A program made the translations under genes and the position numbers. Under the pieces are notes generated by a model. The model had not been told where the DNA came from. It worked only from the letters and a program-made list of their open reading frames with translations, and made no database searches. Below, piece by piece: positions 46,492-58,110 of a stretch of 64,000 nucleotides of DNA (position 1 is its first letter; each line of letters opens with the position of its first letter). This stretch comes from Todiramphus chloris collaris (lineage: Eukaryota > Chordata > Aves > Coraciiformes > Alcedinidae), in NCBI GenBank assembly GCA_025345505.1, contig JANVCC010000041.1:202421-266420 (forward strand), in the 5' to 3' direction.

Positions 46492-49400
46492 AATGTTTTC
46501 CCACATTAACAATTCATTTGACATTTTAAATAAACCATACAAAGGCAACAGATTAATCAAGCCAGATATTGTAGATATGCCTGGAGCACAAAGGAAAATA
46601 ACCCCACTGAGCTCAGAGCTGCAATGCCTGAACTATAAAGCAGGATTTCATTAAGAGTGTATGATTCAGACAAATTAGGAACTGGGTACAAAGGGAAAAA
46701 AGCAAAACTATAATTATTCCTGCACCCTAAATTAAGATTAAAAACAATAGAGCTATTTCACACATTGCTGACCACGTGAATTTCTATGTCTAGATGCTCA
46801 GACTGTGTCCACCAGAATCTGCCAGTGTCTTTTGTTGGATTTTTTTCCCCCTTCTCTTTTACAAAGCAAAGTGGTTAGGTAAGATTTTGTTCCTTGAATT
46901 TGTCCTTTTTGAATAACTAAATCTTTGATTTCTTTCTTTTTATATCTCTTTTTTTAAAAAAAAGCGTATTAAGTATTTCCTTTTTTTAAGGAGATTCATC
47001 TATGGGTAGTTTACAAATCATTTTGGCCACTGAAGCTCTGTGAATCTAAAAGTCCATTCCTGCTGTGACATTCTTCTTTGGAAAAGGCAATATTTTTTTC
47101 CGTCTCTGAGAGTTGCAAGACTGCAATAGCAAGTCTGCAAGTTCAAGCAGAAACCCTTGCTGCTTCGGAGGCCTCTTAGCAGAAACATATTATCTAGATC
47201 TCAACTGCAATGCCATGACGCTGCCATACACCATACCCTGTGAGAATTCACAGTGTCCAGTAACTGCAAATCTCACGATGAGGATGTATCCCGCTTCCAC
47301 TGAAGGCACACCTCCATAGCTGCAAATGCAAATGTTGTTTCTAGGTCCAAGAAGATTGCTGCTGAGGGGGAAATAACTGAGGTTGAAGCCCCATCCTGTA
47401 TTCTCTTCCTGAAGAATTGTAGGACATTTCAGATGAATTTAGGAAGTGCAGTAGCAGATTACTCTAGTTACAGTAATAAATGACCCTTTCAGCCAGAACT
47501 CAGCGCTGAAATTAGCCTTTGGAGTCTATGAACACAGTATCCAAGCATCACAGGCAACAAAGATAGCAGGTTACTTAAAGGATCTGCAGGGCACTGTCTG
47601 CATGAACCTGTTCAAAGCACTAGTCACAAAACACTTCTAATGCAAATATAAGACCCTTCCTCACTTTCTAAGGCAAATTAAATGCTGTAGAAATAAAAAG
47701 CTCTGCCACTTGGGTCCTTAAAGTATAAGCTTTTTTAGTTTATGGTAACTATCTTATTCTGGAGCTTTCTAGCCATAGTAAGAGAAGATCCATCAGCTTT
47801 TAACAGAGGATGTAAAGTTGTAGGGTGGATGAAACCAAAAATCACCACGATTGTTTGGAAAAGGTGTAAATTATGGTGGAATATTTGATTATTTAATCAG
47901 TGCAGCAGTCGGTGACTAGCAGCAGATCTTGATAATACATCATAAGAGTAAAGAAGTTAATTTTAATGTAACAATTTTTGTGTGAATGCTAATAAGCATC
48001 ACGGAAACTTGCAGCTATTATTGTGGTTTTATTCAAGAGATAAGACATAATGATATAATAACACTGAGTCATTCACTTAAAACTAGTTCAGGCTCTAATA
48101 AAAAAGCATGTGGCAGACTAAAGCATTAGAAAAGACTCCTACTGTGTCTACTTTTCTCCATCTCACAGCTCTCTGGTGCACTCTTGTTCTGAAGTAGTCA
48201 GACACAGCGAGCAAAGGAGCCGCAGTCATCTGAGAAGAGGACACGCTGAGGGCAGATGGAGGTCAACTGTTTTATTTTAGGAAGAGGTCTGAGCCACAGT
48301 GTTCAGATACTGATTCAATCTTCCCCAAATTACAGAGGTTTCCAGATCCAAAGTTTGGCTACAGGCTCAACTCTTCTAATTTTGCATTTTTAAAAACACA
48401 GAGTTTGATGTTCACAGTGTGTGTTGATCTTGTGGGAATACTCAGAGAAGAGTGCGTACAATGTTTGCAGTGTGCCTGGTTTGCTTCCTTTCCTCCCACA
48501 TCCACTTAGGAAACTTCCTTTAATTTTGACAGACTTAACGTACATCGCTGCGTGTGAAACTGGAGTAAGTCAAGGGGGCAAGGACAGGTAGTTATAAACA
48601 TCTCTGGTTTTCTCTTTCACCTCCAAGAGAAAACAACAATATTGTTCATTTGTGCTTCTTTATGAGGCTGCTCTTCAGGACCTCATTGTTTTGAGAAAGA
48701 ATTGCTACTGCTGTATAAGCTGAGAAGGTCTTATCATCCAGGAACAATTTATGACCCCATACTTCTCTGAAGTGTGCGTGTTGAAGGGCATCGTGGATGC
48801 AAATACCTTTTTCCTTCAATGCACGTGGAAAACATTCACAAACCGCTTTAAGATAAGTGGTTGATGATTGGAAAGTAGATGTCTTCCCCATAATATTTTT
48901 TTAAACCTGAAGATCTCTCGTCTACCTAATGAACTTGATGTTCATTAGAAATCCTTCATTATTTTTCACTACCCCTTTCACCATTTCTTGTGACTTATCT
49001 CAGTCTTCTCTTTGATGAGTTTACTGAAATAAACTGCGTCTTGACTAACCCTGATGCAAACCATGTACATCTGAAAAGAGGCAACTGAAACTAAAGCGGG
49101 GCTTTAAAAAGGACCATTCAGTGATAAGACAGCAATGCTTGTTGATCTGAAGTTATCAACTCTAGCTATTATTCTGAAAATCTGAGTGCATTGCTAGCAT
49201 TACTGCTTGGGCAGAGCCTTTATCAAAGACTGTCTGGAGATGAATGACAGTTAATGAGCTGTTCTCTGACTTCATTTTCACCATCTTTTAACAGTATTTC
49301 CCTTGTTTGGCACTAATACTCTGCCTAGAGGCTTACCTGGTGCTCTTAACTAGATGCACTTTCACCCCGCTTGCTAATGTTTGAGGAGCACAGGTTTCTC

Positions 49401-51597
49401 ATGCTCTCTTGCTCTCAGACTCTCACAACCCACCAGCATGTCTACATCTGCTGTGAGCAGCAGAAGCAATACTTACTTTTTTTTACTTCACCACAGCACA
49501 ACTTCTCCACACAAACCTCACCAAGTCCATTTCAGCCTAAGGGAGTCCAATGTACTTTTTTTCTGTTTATAACGCCTGTAGTCTAGAATAAGGAATACTA
49601 CAGTGTAATTAGAGACCACTCTTCATTGCTAAGGCCCTAAGAAGGCCCTAAGGCTGTACGAAGACAGCACAAAAGGCAAAGGTTAGGATTATTGCCATAT
49701 GTTAGGATAATGTTTCCATCGGTGAATGATGTCAAAGAGGAAACATATAGATATAAAGAAATTTCCTTCACTGCTTATATATCTTACACCCCACAGGTGT
49801 GGCAAGCTGAAGCTGTCAGACAGTGGTTTGACTTCACAACTGCCCAATGAAACTTATTGCCATCTAAAAACTTGAAATGCAGCACCAAACAGATACCACC
49901 AAATACATTCTGGACTGGGAAAAATAACAGAATGACCAGTTTTTGTTTTGGATCCCTGGAAACTAGTTGTCAATTAGAGGACTTAATAATAATTTGGTAT
50001 TTTAAATGTACTGTTGACAATAAGCTGTGTGGTTTCTGTGTGGTAGTATGAAAATCAAGGAGAGAGATAGAAGGGGGTTAATAGAGAGCAGGCCTAATTT
50101 ATGGAACTACTAAAAAAGACTTTCTCTTCTAACCAAGTGTCTCAGGGGTCAAATCCTTCTCTGGGGTATGTGCAGAAGAAGCACAGGTTCTTTTTTCTCC
50201 CTTACCTGGGGAAAGTAAACTTGGACTTCTGCAGCAAAACACAAGTCACCAGCCCTATATGAAGCACTCTTTGCAGCATTTCCTCTTGACACTGGCCTGA
50301 TTTGTAGGAATATTTACAACTGACTACACTGTGGCTTGAACTCAACTTGCTACCCTAGGTGAGGAATCACCTCTGTCACACTAACTGTCTTAGCATTTTG
50401 AACCAGTTGAACACCCCTCCGACAGGCGAGGAGTTTCTCATGAAAGATGAGAAAGCAAGGCTAGGCTTCTCATGAGAGAGTAACCATTTTCAGAGTAACT
50501 GTCTTGCTGATTCAGGGCAGGGATTTGAACTACAGGTTATGATTACTTGCAACCTCATTAGCACATTTTAACAAGGTTCAGCCCCTCTTCTGAGATGGTA
50601 TGATTTACACAGATCCTCAGAGTTTCTATTCCAAAGTAAATCTATTTTCATCTCTCCTGCACTGCAGAAACAGCAAAACACACGAGGAGTTACTGAGGCT
50701 GCAGCTCTCAGCAGAAACAAACAGCTGAGAAACAGTAACTTTTGAAAAGATGCTAACATGACCACACTTTCCTCAGTTCTCCAGGTGAAATTTCCTTCCC
50801 CACTGGCTATCACATACTATAAAACAAAGATGCTGTTTCTTTTTTAGGAATTATTTCATTACAGCCTTGAGACACTGAGACAGAGATGAAGAAAAAAAGC
50901 ACAACCATTCTCAACTGACAATTAGGATCCACATGAGAAGTGCAATCCTTAAATTTCAGACTTTTCCCCAGTGAATGATTAATAATACAAAGTACCTACA
51001 AAGGGAAGTGAGACAGTTTGCATGTAAAATTTCATAGTTTTGACTTTTAGTGGGAGGACTTTTTGTCTAGTACTAATGTATGCATTGCTCTAGTGGAATC
51101 CTCATTCTGCCTCTTTACATCATTTCCAGAGGATGTAAATTGAGCTGAATAAATCCAGTTGATATTATTGCTGAAATGCACTTTGAAACACTAGAAGATA
51201 GAGATATTGGCAGAAAAATGTCAAGCTTTACATTGTGCGGTTGTTAAGGACTTACTTGTAAACCAGGATATCCAATAAAATATTAAAAAATATCTCTAAA
51301 TATTTTAAAGAGCAGTCATACTCTGAAAAGTGACTGTAAAACAGCTTTATAGGCACAGTGTTTATATACTCTCATAAATTTGCTTATTCTGTCTCAAAGT
51401 GCATCATATTATATAAACTCACTTTAGAAGCTGAAAACTTCTCCAATTTCTCCTGAGTCCACTCTCACATCTAAAAGGACAGATATGAGAGAAGATTTTT
51501 CTACTTAGCTGAGAGCTCTGCAGGAGAAAGGAGAAGGGTAATACAAACTCCTGTGTCTCAGCTCTGTCAGCCTCAGGGTGTGAGGACAGCACATATC
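46492..51597. other. Unique AT-rich DNA
   Basis: Apart from the 81-codon minus frame at 48646 nothing stands out. T-rich sequence at 46838-46990 includes a TTTTTTTAAAAAAAA palindrome near 46950. No gene or interspersed repeat recognised. Confidence 0.5.
48646..48891 (-). other. 81-codon open frame, no recognised product
   Basis: This minus-strand frame begins MGKTSTFQSSTTYLKAVCEC and has a balanced amino-acid mix without low-complexity bias, including FREVWGHKLFLDDKTFSAYT. That makes it look more protein-like than most frames in the window, but I know no family for it. No splice sites, promoter or poly-A signal were linked to it. At this length chance remains the simplest explanation. Confidence 0.15.
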
Positions 51598-51889
51598 AGA
51601 AACATAGAATTGTATTGGGCGGAAAAGACCTTTAAGATCAAGTCCAACCATTAACCCAACACTGACAGGTCACCACTAAACCATGTCCCTAAGTGCCACA
51701 TCTGCACATCTTTTAAGTACCACCAGGGATGGTGACTCCATTACTTCCCTGGGTAGACAGTTGCTTGACAACCCATTTGGTGAAGAAAGTTATCCTAATT
51801 ACAAATCTAAACCTCCTCTGGTGCAACTTGAGGCCATTTCCTCTTGTTTTGTGCTTGGTACTTGGGAAAACAGACCAACCCCCACTTTG

Positions 51890-52267
51890 CTACAACCTCC
51901 TTATAGGTAGTTGTGGAGAATGAATGATAAGGTCTCCCCTCAGCCTCCTTTTCTGCAGGCTAAACAACCCCTGTTCCCTCAGCTGCTCCTCATAAGACTT
52001 GGTCTGTAGACCGTTTTCTAGTTTCATTGCCCTTCTCTTGACACGCTCCAGCATCTCAGTGTCCTTCTTGTAGTGAGAAGTGCAAAACTGAACACAGTAT
52101 CTGAGGTGCAGCCTCACCAGTGCCAAGCACAGGAGGACGATCACTTCCCTAGTCCTGCTGGACACACTATTTCTGATACTGGTCAGGATGCTGTTGGCTT
52201 TCTTGGCCACCTGGGCACACTGCTGGATCATGTTCAGCTGGCTGTCAACACCCAGGTCTTTTTCCAT
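51890..52267 (-). pseudogene. CR1 ORF2 C-terminal fragment (125 codons)
   Basis: This is the longest intact frame within the CR1 copy. It encodes the C-terminal part of the CR1 reverse-transcriptase polyprotein, downstream of the catalytic palm. Family blocks visible are an EKDLGV start, [33 protein letters not shown], a degraded [10 protein letters not shown] and [23 protein letters not shown]. The intact ORF2 also holds an endonuclease and the full RT domain, and both are missing here apart from short remnants. The ATG falls inside the domain, so this is not a natural start. It is a dead fragment, not a gene. Confidence 0.9.
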
Positions 52268-52405
52268 CTGGCAGCTTTCCAGCCACTTTTCCCCAAGCCT
52301 GTAGCATTGGCCTGGGGTTGTTGTGACCCAAGTGCAGGACCCAGCGTTTGGCCTTGAACCTCACACCATTGGCCTCCCTACCTCCACGCAGATCAACACT
52401 CCCGC

Positions 52406-52757
52406 CTAACTCAGTATAAGCTGCAAACTCAGTGAGAGTGTCCTCAATCCCCTCACCCAGGTTATTAATAAAGGCATTAAACAGAACAGGCCCCAGTACT
52501 GAGCCCTGGGGAACACGACTCTAGTGACTGGCCATGAAATAGGTTGAACTCCATTCACCACAAGTCTTTGGGCCCAGCCATCCAGCCAAGCTTTTATCCA
52601 GCAAAGCATCTGCCCATCCAAGCCATGAGCAGACAGTTTCTCCAGGAGAAAACCTACCTGCCTTTTCCTTATTCTTGGTCATTGTATTTCCCCCTGTACC
52701 CAATATAGGATGGAGATTGTCCTTAGTCCTCCTTTTGCTGTTAATGTATTTATACAT
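52406..52757 (-). pseudogene. CR1 reverse-transcriptase core remnants, two frames
   Basis: Two overlapping minus-strand frames hold broken RT sequence. One, from 52757, begins MYKYINSKRRTKDNLHPILG and continues into TMTKNKEKAG, which matches the linker before the RT fingers in CR1. The next, from 52621, holds MLCWIKAWLDGWAQRLVVNG and then a shifted version of the VPQGSVLGP region (seen as [15 protein letters not shown]). The motif that would carry the catalytic FADD lies at about 52420-52440 and is disrupted. The jump from the linker straight to the WIKAWLDG block shows an internal deletion of the RT palm. Confidence 0.85.
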
Positions 52758-52762
52758 TAAGA

Positions 52763-54383
52763 CCCATTGATTGTCATTTTAGTTTGTATCAGCTCTTGGA
52801 CAAGAATGTTCCTAAATAAAGCACGGGGGCTCTGGGATTGCACTGAAGCAAATAGTGAGATGAATTTACAATTTAACATTTACATAATTAGGATCAAGGT
52901 TTTAAACACATTTGTAGCTGTAACTGTATATGTAGTCGCACCTGCATACATAAAAGCATGTATGCTGGTGCACACTTCTCTAATTAATCTTTGTCTTGCT
53001 CATTTATGTGCTAACATTTTCCAGACGAGGTGATTATTTTTAGCCTCCTATAGAAAAGTGAAGCAGTAGGTAGAAAGACAATAAATGGAAGGTCCTTTGG
53101 TCTCTATAACATGAGAACACATCTATTTCGAAGTGAAAGGTCTGACTCTGCTTGAGCGTAGAACGTGCAGAAGCTGAGTATAAGGCATGAGTATCCACAA
53201 AACTATGCACTCATTTATTCTTTGTAGGACCAGACCCGAAATAGATTTTAAATCCTTTTTCTACATACCCATATTTGAAAGCTTTGTTCGTACTTCCTTC
53301 CATTTTTAAATACAATTAAAAAGAAAAGCCTCTCTTCAGAGAAATGCATACCAGTCTGTAAAATTCCCCCTTTCCCAGGCTAGTAGCCCAGAAGCAGACA
53401 ATGTTTCTTCTCCCCAAAATAGGTTCTGGTTGCACTAAACTGAATCCTGGAAGAGAATTAATTTTCTGTGGTCACAGATGAATCAGGGATCTCTTTTGGT
53501 AATTTGGCTCAAGCTATAGGAAGACAAATTTACTAAATGGATTTTTAGTGCACACATTTCAAAAATAAAGGCTCTGCAAAATGCACAGCTATAGTAGGCA
53601 TTAATTGCACATGATGGAAGAGTCAAGTAGCATTCACATATGAAAAATGTACATGCAGTCAATTTTTTGGAGGTTGCAACTTTGCACTCACACACGCGTA
53701 TTTCAAGTGCTAAATTAGCAGCTACATGCCTAAGACAGAAACACATTTTCAAGTTGGCGTATAAAGCGATCAGCAAGTGAAGATGGAAATAGCAAGTTGA
53801 TGTATGCGGCAGGATTCAGAGTTGGGGGTTAGCTTGCTGAAAGTAGAGTGTGAGAGTAATATTGTGGGGGGAATTTATGTTTAGCATAAGGACGAATATG
53901 ACCGTGGGCTTAACTTCATGGCTTGACAACCAAAGCAAAGCTATAATGTCGAACAAAGGAGTCCCTCTTCTATGAGGGAGAAGAAAACCTGTTGACCAGC
54001 TGATAGTTGGAGTCATGCATTATGAGGAACTAAATGCTCATAGTTTGCAGATTGCTTCCCACAGGGAGCTAGGATGTCCAGGTCTCTCTCCATCTGTCCA
54101 CCATGGCAAGCATGAAAATAGCTCCCTGAAGCTCCTGCCACTATGTTGAGCCTTCTCAGACTCTTTCCGTCACCACTTGAATAAGAGTATGCTTTTCCCT
54201 TGTTAAAGAAGATTAATCTGCCATGATGTCAATGACTGAGTGGACTTCATGTATTTGGTCTCAGTCATGGTATTTTTAGCCTAATTGGAGACAATGTTGC
54301 TGATTTAGACCATCTGCTGAAAGATGACATCCTTTTGAGGCGCTCACAGACCATAAACAATAACTGCTCAAATGCATAGCAAT
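52763..54383. other. Unique AT-rich DNA between CR1 and MIR
   Basis: No gene recognised. Frames under 100 codons on both strands show no family. Confidence 0.5.
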
Positions 54384-54645
54384 GTTTTACACTTCTACCC
54401 ACCATTTCCATTAGAGGATCTCAAAGCTCTCTACATACCAGTGAGTTTAGCTTCCCAGAGACTTCACTGAGTGGACAATACTCCTGATTTACAGATGGCA
54501 AGATGAATGCCTAAAGAAGCCAAGGAACCTGAATTTAAGATCATTCAGCAAATCTTTGTCAGGATGGGGAATAGAAACCAGGTCACCTTACATGTGGTTC
54601 TGCACTTTATTCACTCCCCTGGTGCTCTGACCTCACTGTACTCCA
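54384..54645 (-). mobile_element. MIR-type CORE-SINE, near full length
   Basis: The longest MIR in the window, in minus orientation. Plus-strand blocks in order are CCATTAGAGGATCTCAAAGC (3' tail region), GTGAGTTTAG, GATTTACAGATGGCAAGATG (complement of the CATCTGTAAAATGG core), CATTCAGCAAATCTTTGTCA, GGATGGGGAATAGAAACCAG, GTCACC and CTGGTGCTCTGACC (complement of the tRNA-like head with GAACCCAGGTC and AGTGCTCTAACCACTAG). A 96-codon plus-strand frame (54507-54797) crosses it and carries no protein signal. Confidence 0.75.
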
Positions 54646-55698
54646 TGAACCTCATCATAGCTATATGGGATATGCAGCTGTTAGTAATAATACACTACCT
54701 GTTTGAACTTAAAACACACCTTCAGATGGAAATACAGCAGGTTAATAGCTATTCCAAGAAGCAATCATTTAAGGTACCAAGAAATTGCTTCTGTTAACCT
54801 TTTCCCATTGTGACATTTGATCAGTTTATATGCAGGTTACAAAGGTCACCCATTATCACCATTTTATGAGACTTGGGTTGCCTCTGATCCTTCTCCACAT
54901 TCTGCATTCAATAGCCTTTACCTGATCCGGCAAATGGTAATATTAACCAGCTACATTTTTTTTTCCTTTATGACCCAGGGTCCGGAATGTAGCTTTCTGT
55001 TCATTTAGATTTTTGCTCCTTTTTAGAGTCTTATACCAGTTTTATGGCAATATCTTATCCCCCTACATCTTTGACCCAGTCTAAATTTCATATGTATTTC
55101 AGAGATGGATATTACATTATTAAATAGATTTTGCATGTTCTTTGTTTTTCATTGGTGCCTGTTTTGTTGATATGCCCTCCACTGTGACGCTAACCTGCCT
55201 GTTGTACAACTTGTGTCGGTGTCCAGACTTTTACAGCTTCTACTTTATAAGAAACTTTGCACAGACCTGTGTGCTATCTAACACAGTTGTAAAACAGAAG
55301 GGTGTGCCTGTCATCTCAAGTCGTTTTGAGGTTCAGGCAATCAGCGCTGCTAACTTCCCTGCCTGATTTGTGCCTTCAAGGGCAAAAGTCGTTCATGAAA
55401 TCATTTTCCAAAGTGATATAACAAAGAACCCTTAGGGGAGAAAGGGTATGTTTTGATCTAAATTCATATCATACAGGAAGTTATACAGAGAAAAAGGAAT
55501 GTGGTGATGATTTAATTATTCTCTTCAAAGCAAAAAGCCTGTTATTAGCAAGAGGCTGTGACTCAGAGGTTTATACTTGGTTAAAGTTCTGATTAGCAGT
55601 TTTGAAACAAGGGAGACTGATTGATTCTTGTTCACTCATTAAACTCATTAATTTACAAAGATTCGTTGCACTGGTGCTAATTTGAGAGTTGCAGGAAG

Positions 55699-56299
55699 TT
55701 ACAGAAAGACATTGAATATGGTGCAGATAAAGTTATTTCTTAAGGGCTGATCATCGATTCCCCGTAAGGCTTCCTTTGAACCGTGTTTTTGAGGCTTGTT
55801 TTCTGTAGTTTTAACATGTCTAACTAATGAAGGGGGACGGACATGGGCAGTCACCTCCTGACCCGAAGCATTTTGTAAATTGTCTCCAGAAGCAGTTACT
55901 TTAAGAAATAATATTTTGACATCTAGTAGTTTTATTGTTCTTTTCTGCCATGACAAAACAAACACGAAAGTTTCAATCGTCAACTGTTCCAGCATTAACA
56001 GTGCAACCTAAGAACACGGTGGGATTATCTTTGAGTGAGGCCAAACCCAATACAACTTCTCCCTTAGATACCGTATCAGCAATAAAAAAATTATGAATAC
56101 AGCATCCGTCATGAAGGAAGATATTAAGCTCCTTCACTAAGCTAAAGTGACCTAAGGTGTGGACTACAGGAGATGAAAATAAAAACATTATTTCAGCTTC
56201 TGCCCTAAATAAAAAACAAAACCAAAACCAAACCACAATAAAATCTGCACGTTGTGTGTAACAGAAAGTGTCAGATTGAACCATCTTCCCTACAAACAA
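55699..56299 (-). other. Two overlapping minus-strand open frames, unknown
   Basis: Frames of 108 codons (55973-56299) and 98 codons (55699-55995) overlap by 23 bases in different phases and cover 600 bp of AT-rich DNA, longer than most chance runs here. The first has a hydrophobic aromatic stretch (VVWFWFCFLF) that comes from an A/C-rich repeat (about 56205-56235) on the plus strand. The second has ASGDNLQNASGQEVTAHVRP and ends ICTIFNVFL. No domain is recognised. It could be a frameshifted fossil of a retroposed gene or mobile element, or chance. Confidence 0.2.
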
Positions 56300-56770
56300 C
56301 TGCCTGTAATTTATTCCAGCCTTGCTTTACACTGGTACAAACTATCAGAGTTTCAAGGAGCAGTCAGTGATTCTGAAGATCCCAGCTGGTATCTGTTTGC
56401 CAGAAAGCAAGTGCTCTGTGCTTTTTCTAAAAAGGTAGCACATCTTCAATATCTCAGTTTGGTCACAAAACAGCAAATATCCCCATTCCCTACTAAGCTC
56501 TGTTTCAGAAAATACTGGCTGTGGTGTGACAGTTAAGCTGCCCGTGATGAAAAGAGCCTGTTCTCTGTTACACTCTTAATGGATTAGCGTCCTGTTGGTC
56601 GAGGCAACACTTCTCCTCTCCAGTCCTTGATGCCAAAAGGTTAGGTAGGAGCGCAGGAGGTCAACTCTGTTGCTTTTTATGGAGGCAGAAAATGGCATAA
56701 AATGAAAATAATTTCCTGTGAAAGCTGAGGACATTCCTTCATTAGATTTGTTTCCTGTGCTAGGTCATAT

Positions 56771-56814
56771 GGCTTTTTCCCTTTCTTTTCTTTCCCTTTT
56801 TTTTTTTTTTTCCA
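56771..56814. repeat. Polypyrimidine tract
   Basis: TTTTTCCCTTTCTTTTCTTT then CCC and a run of about 14 T ending in CC. It resembles an extended splice-acceptor pyrimidine tract, but the following bases (AAAACATGCATTTG) give no coding exon I can recognise. Confidence 0.75.
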
Positions 56815-57784
56815 AAACATGCATTTGCTGGTTTCCTGTGCCCCAAGGGCCTTAGTGATCTGCTTTTATGAGACCAAGCCCACCAATGCTGTTTTGTGTG
56901 GTAAGGATGAATGAACTGAGTGAATCAAAACCATCAGAGGTGTGCTTGAGAAGGGACAACAGGTGATACGCGTTTGACGGCGGCTAAACTACTCAGGTTA
57001 TAAAACCTGACTTTTTATGAAGCCACCTTCTAAATCGACACTTCATCTCAGTACCTCACAACTACAGGTGACACATCCTCTTCCAAACAGCACCAGCTGG
57101 ACTTCAAAAAGTCCTGGTTAGTCACCTGCCTTTTTTTTTTTCCCCCACTATTGAACATAAAATGTTTAGCAATAATAAGATCTAGAGATTTTTTATGATT
57201 TTTTTTCACCCTCATAAAAGCTGTTGTTGCCTGACAGGAGGCAACAGCTGGTCACCTCCTTCCCCAGCTTCGGTGGAATGCAGAGCGAAATGGTGTCCTT
57301 CATTCCACCGCCAACAGACCTGAATTCCAGGCAAGCTGTCAAGAGAGTCCCAGAGATACACTGGCAGTGCAAGGGAAGGAGATGATGCAACATGCCAGAT
57401 AGTGCTGACTGGCTGATTTTTCTGATATCACAGCTTAAGATCACTTTTTCTTAGTTTCTTGTAACTTTAAGAAAAAAACACAGCGAAGGTAAACAAGAAA
57501 AAAAATATCTACAAATAGAACGATGTTTGAACTACTACCAGCAAGACACAAAATCTTATGCTTACAGTAAATAGCCCAGTAAAACTGTCAGTTCCTCACT
57601 TAGTAGCCCTCATAAAGGCAAAATGAATATCAAGATGTATTAGGAAAGGAATAGGAAATGAACCAGAAAGCACCGTGCTACTGTGAAATCCATATATACT
57701 TGCATTTTGGTTAAGGTGCTCAGCTTAGGATGCTTTCCTTTCCTCCTTTCCCCCACACCTTCAGTAAGGAAGTAGTAGGACTAG

Positions 57785-58110
57785 GAAAGTTTTCAAGAAG
57801 GACAACAAGGGTAATCAGAGGCATGAAATATCTTCCACGTGAAGAACAAATAAATAGATCAAGACTTTTCAGCCTGGAAAAAGAAGATAAGTGGAAGGGG
57901 ATCTGCAAAAGCATGAATGACGTGAAGAAGGTGAATAGAAAATTATTGTTCACTGTCTCTTCCTATACAAGAACTAGTACATCAACCTACCAGACAGTAG
58001 GTTCATGGACAAAAGGACATTTTCTTCACCCAGACATGAAGAACTCCTTGCCCTCTGGATATTGTGGATGCTGGAAGCTTTCATGGTTTCCAAATGTGAT
58101 TGAAAGAAAA
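57785..58110 (+). mobile_element. Ancient CR1/L3-like LINE, ORF2 C-terminus to 3' region, sense
   Basis: A sense-strand CR1 relic. Its conceptual translation contains RVIRGMKYLPREEQINRSRL, then LFSLEKEDKWKGI, KVNRKLLFTVSSYTRTS and FLHPDMKNSLPSG. These correspond to the old CR1 pattern: the Y-EER-LGLFSLEKRRLRGD block, the KVNKEKLFT--SNTRTRG block and the FF-QR--NLWNSLP block. At the DNA level AATACAAGAACTAG is nearly kept as TATACAAGAACTAG, and GAACTCCTTGCC is unchanged. A few codons after TRTS are missing. A 173-codon open frame (57730-58251) runs through it, but it starts in unrelated DNA and runs past the repeat, so I read it as a fossil reading frame and not a gene. Confidence 0.78.

Larger units (their letters stand above)
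51598..52762 (-). mobile_element. CR1 LINE (CR1-E/J-like), 5'-truncated and internally deleted
   Basis: A CR1 non-LTR retrotransposon lies in minus orientation with its 3' end at the left edge. The left edge carries the complement of the CR1 3' tail (ACATAGAATTGTATTGGGCGG), followed by AAGACCTTTAAGATCAAGTC and CCAACCATTAACCCAACACT, all typical of neoavian CR1. Reading leftwards on the minus strand, reverse-transcriptase blocks appear in order: a YINSKRRTK block near 52740, WIKAWLDGWAQRLVVNGVQ near 52600-52550, and the C-terminal block [20 protein letters not shown] with [14 protein letters not shown] and [15 protein letters not shown] at 52267-51930. The first two blocks are joined with most of the RT core missing (near 52650), and about 45 bp is missing near 52370. 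Stops and frame breaks make it inactive. The element uses target-primed reverse transcription, so 5' truncation is normal for the family. Confidence 0.96.
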
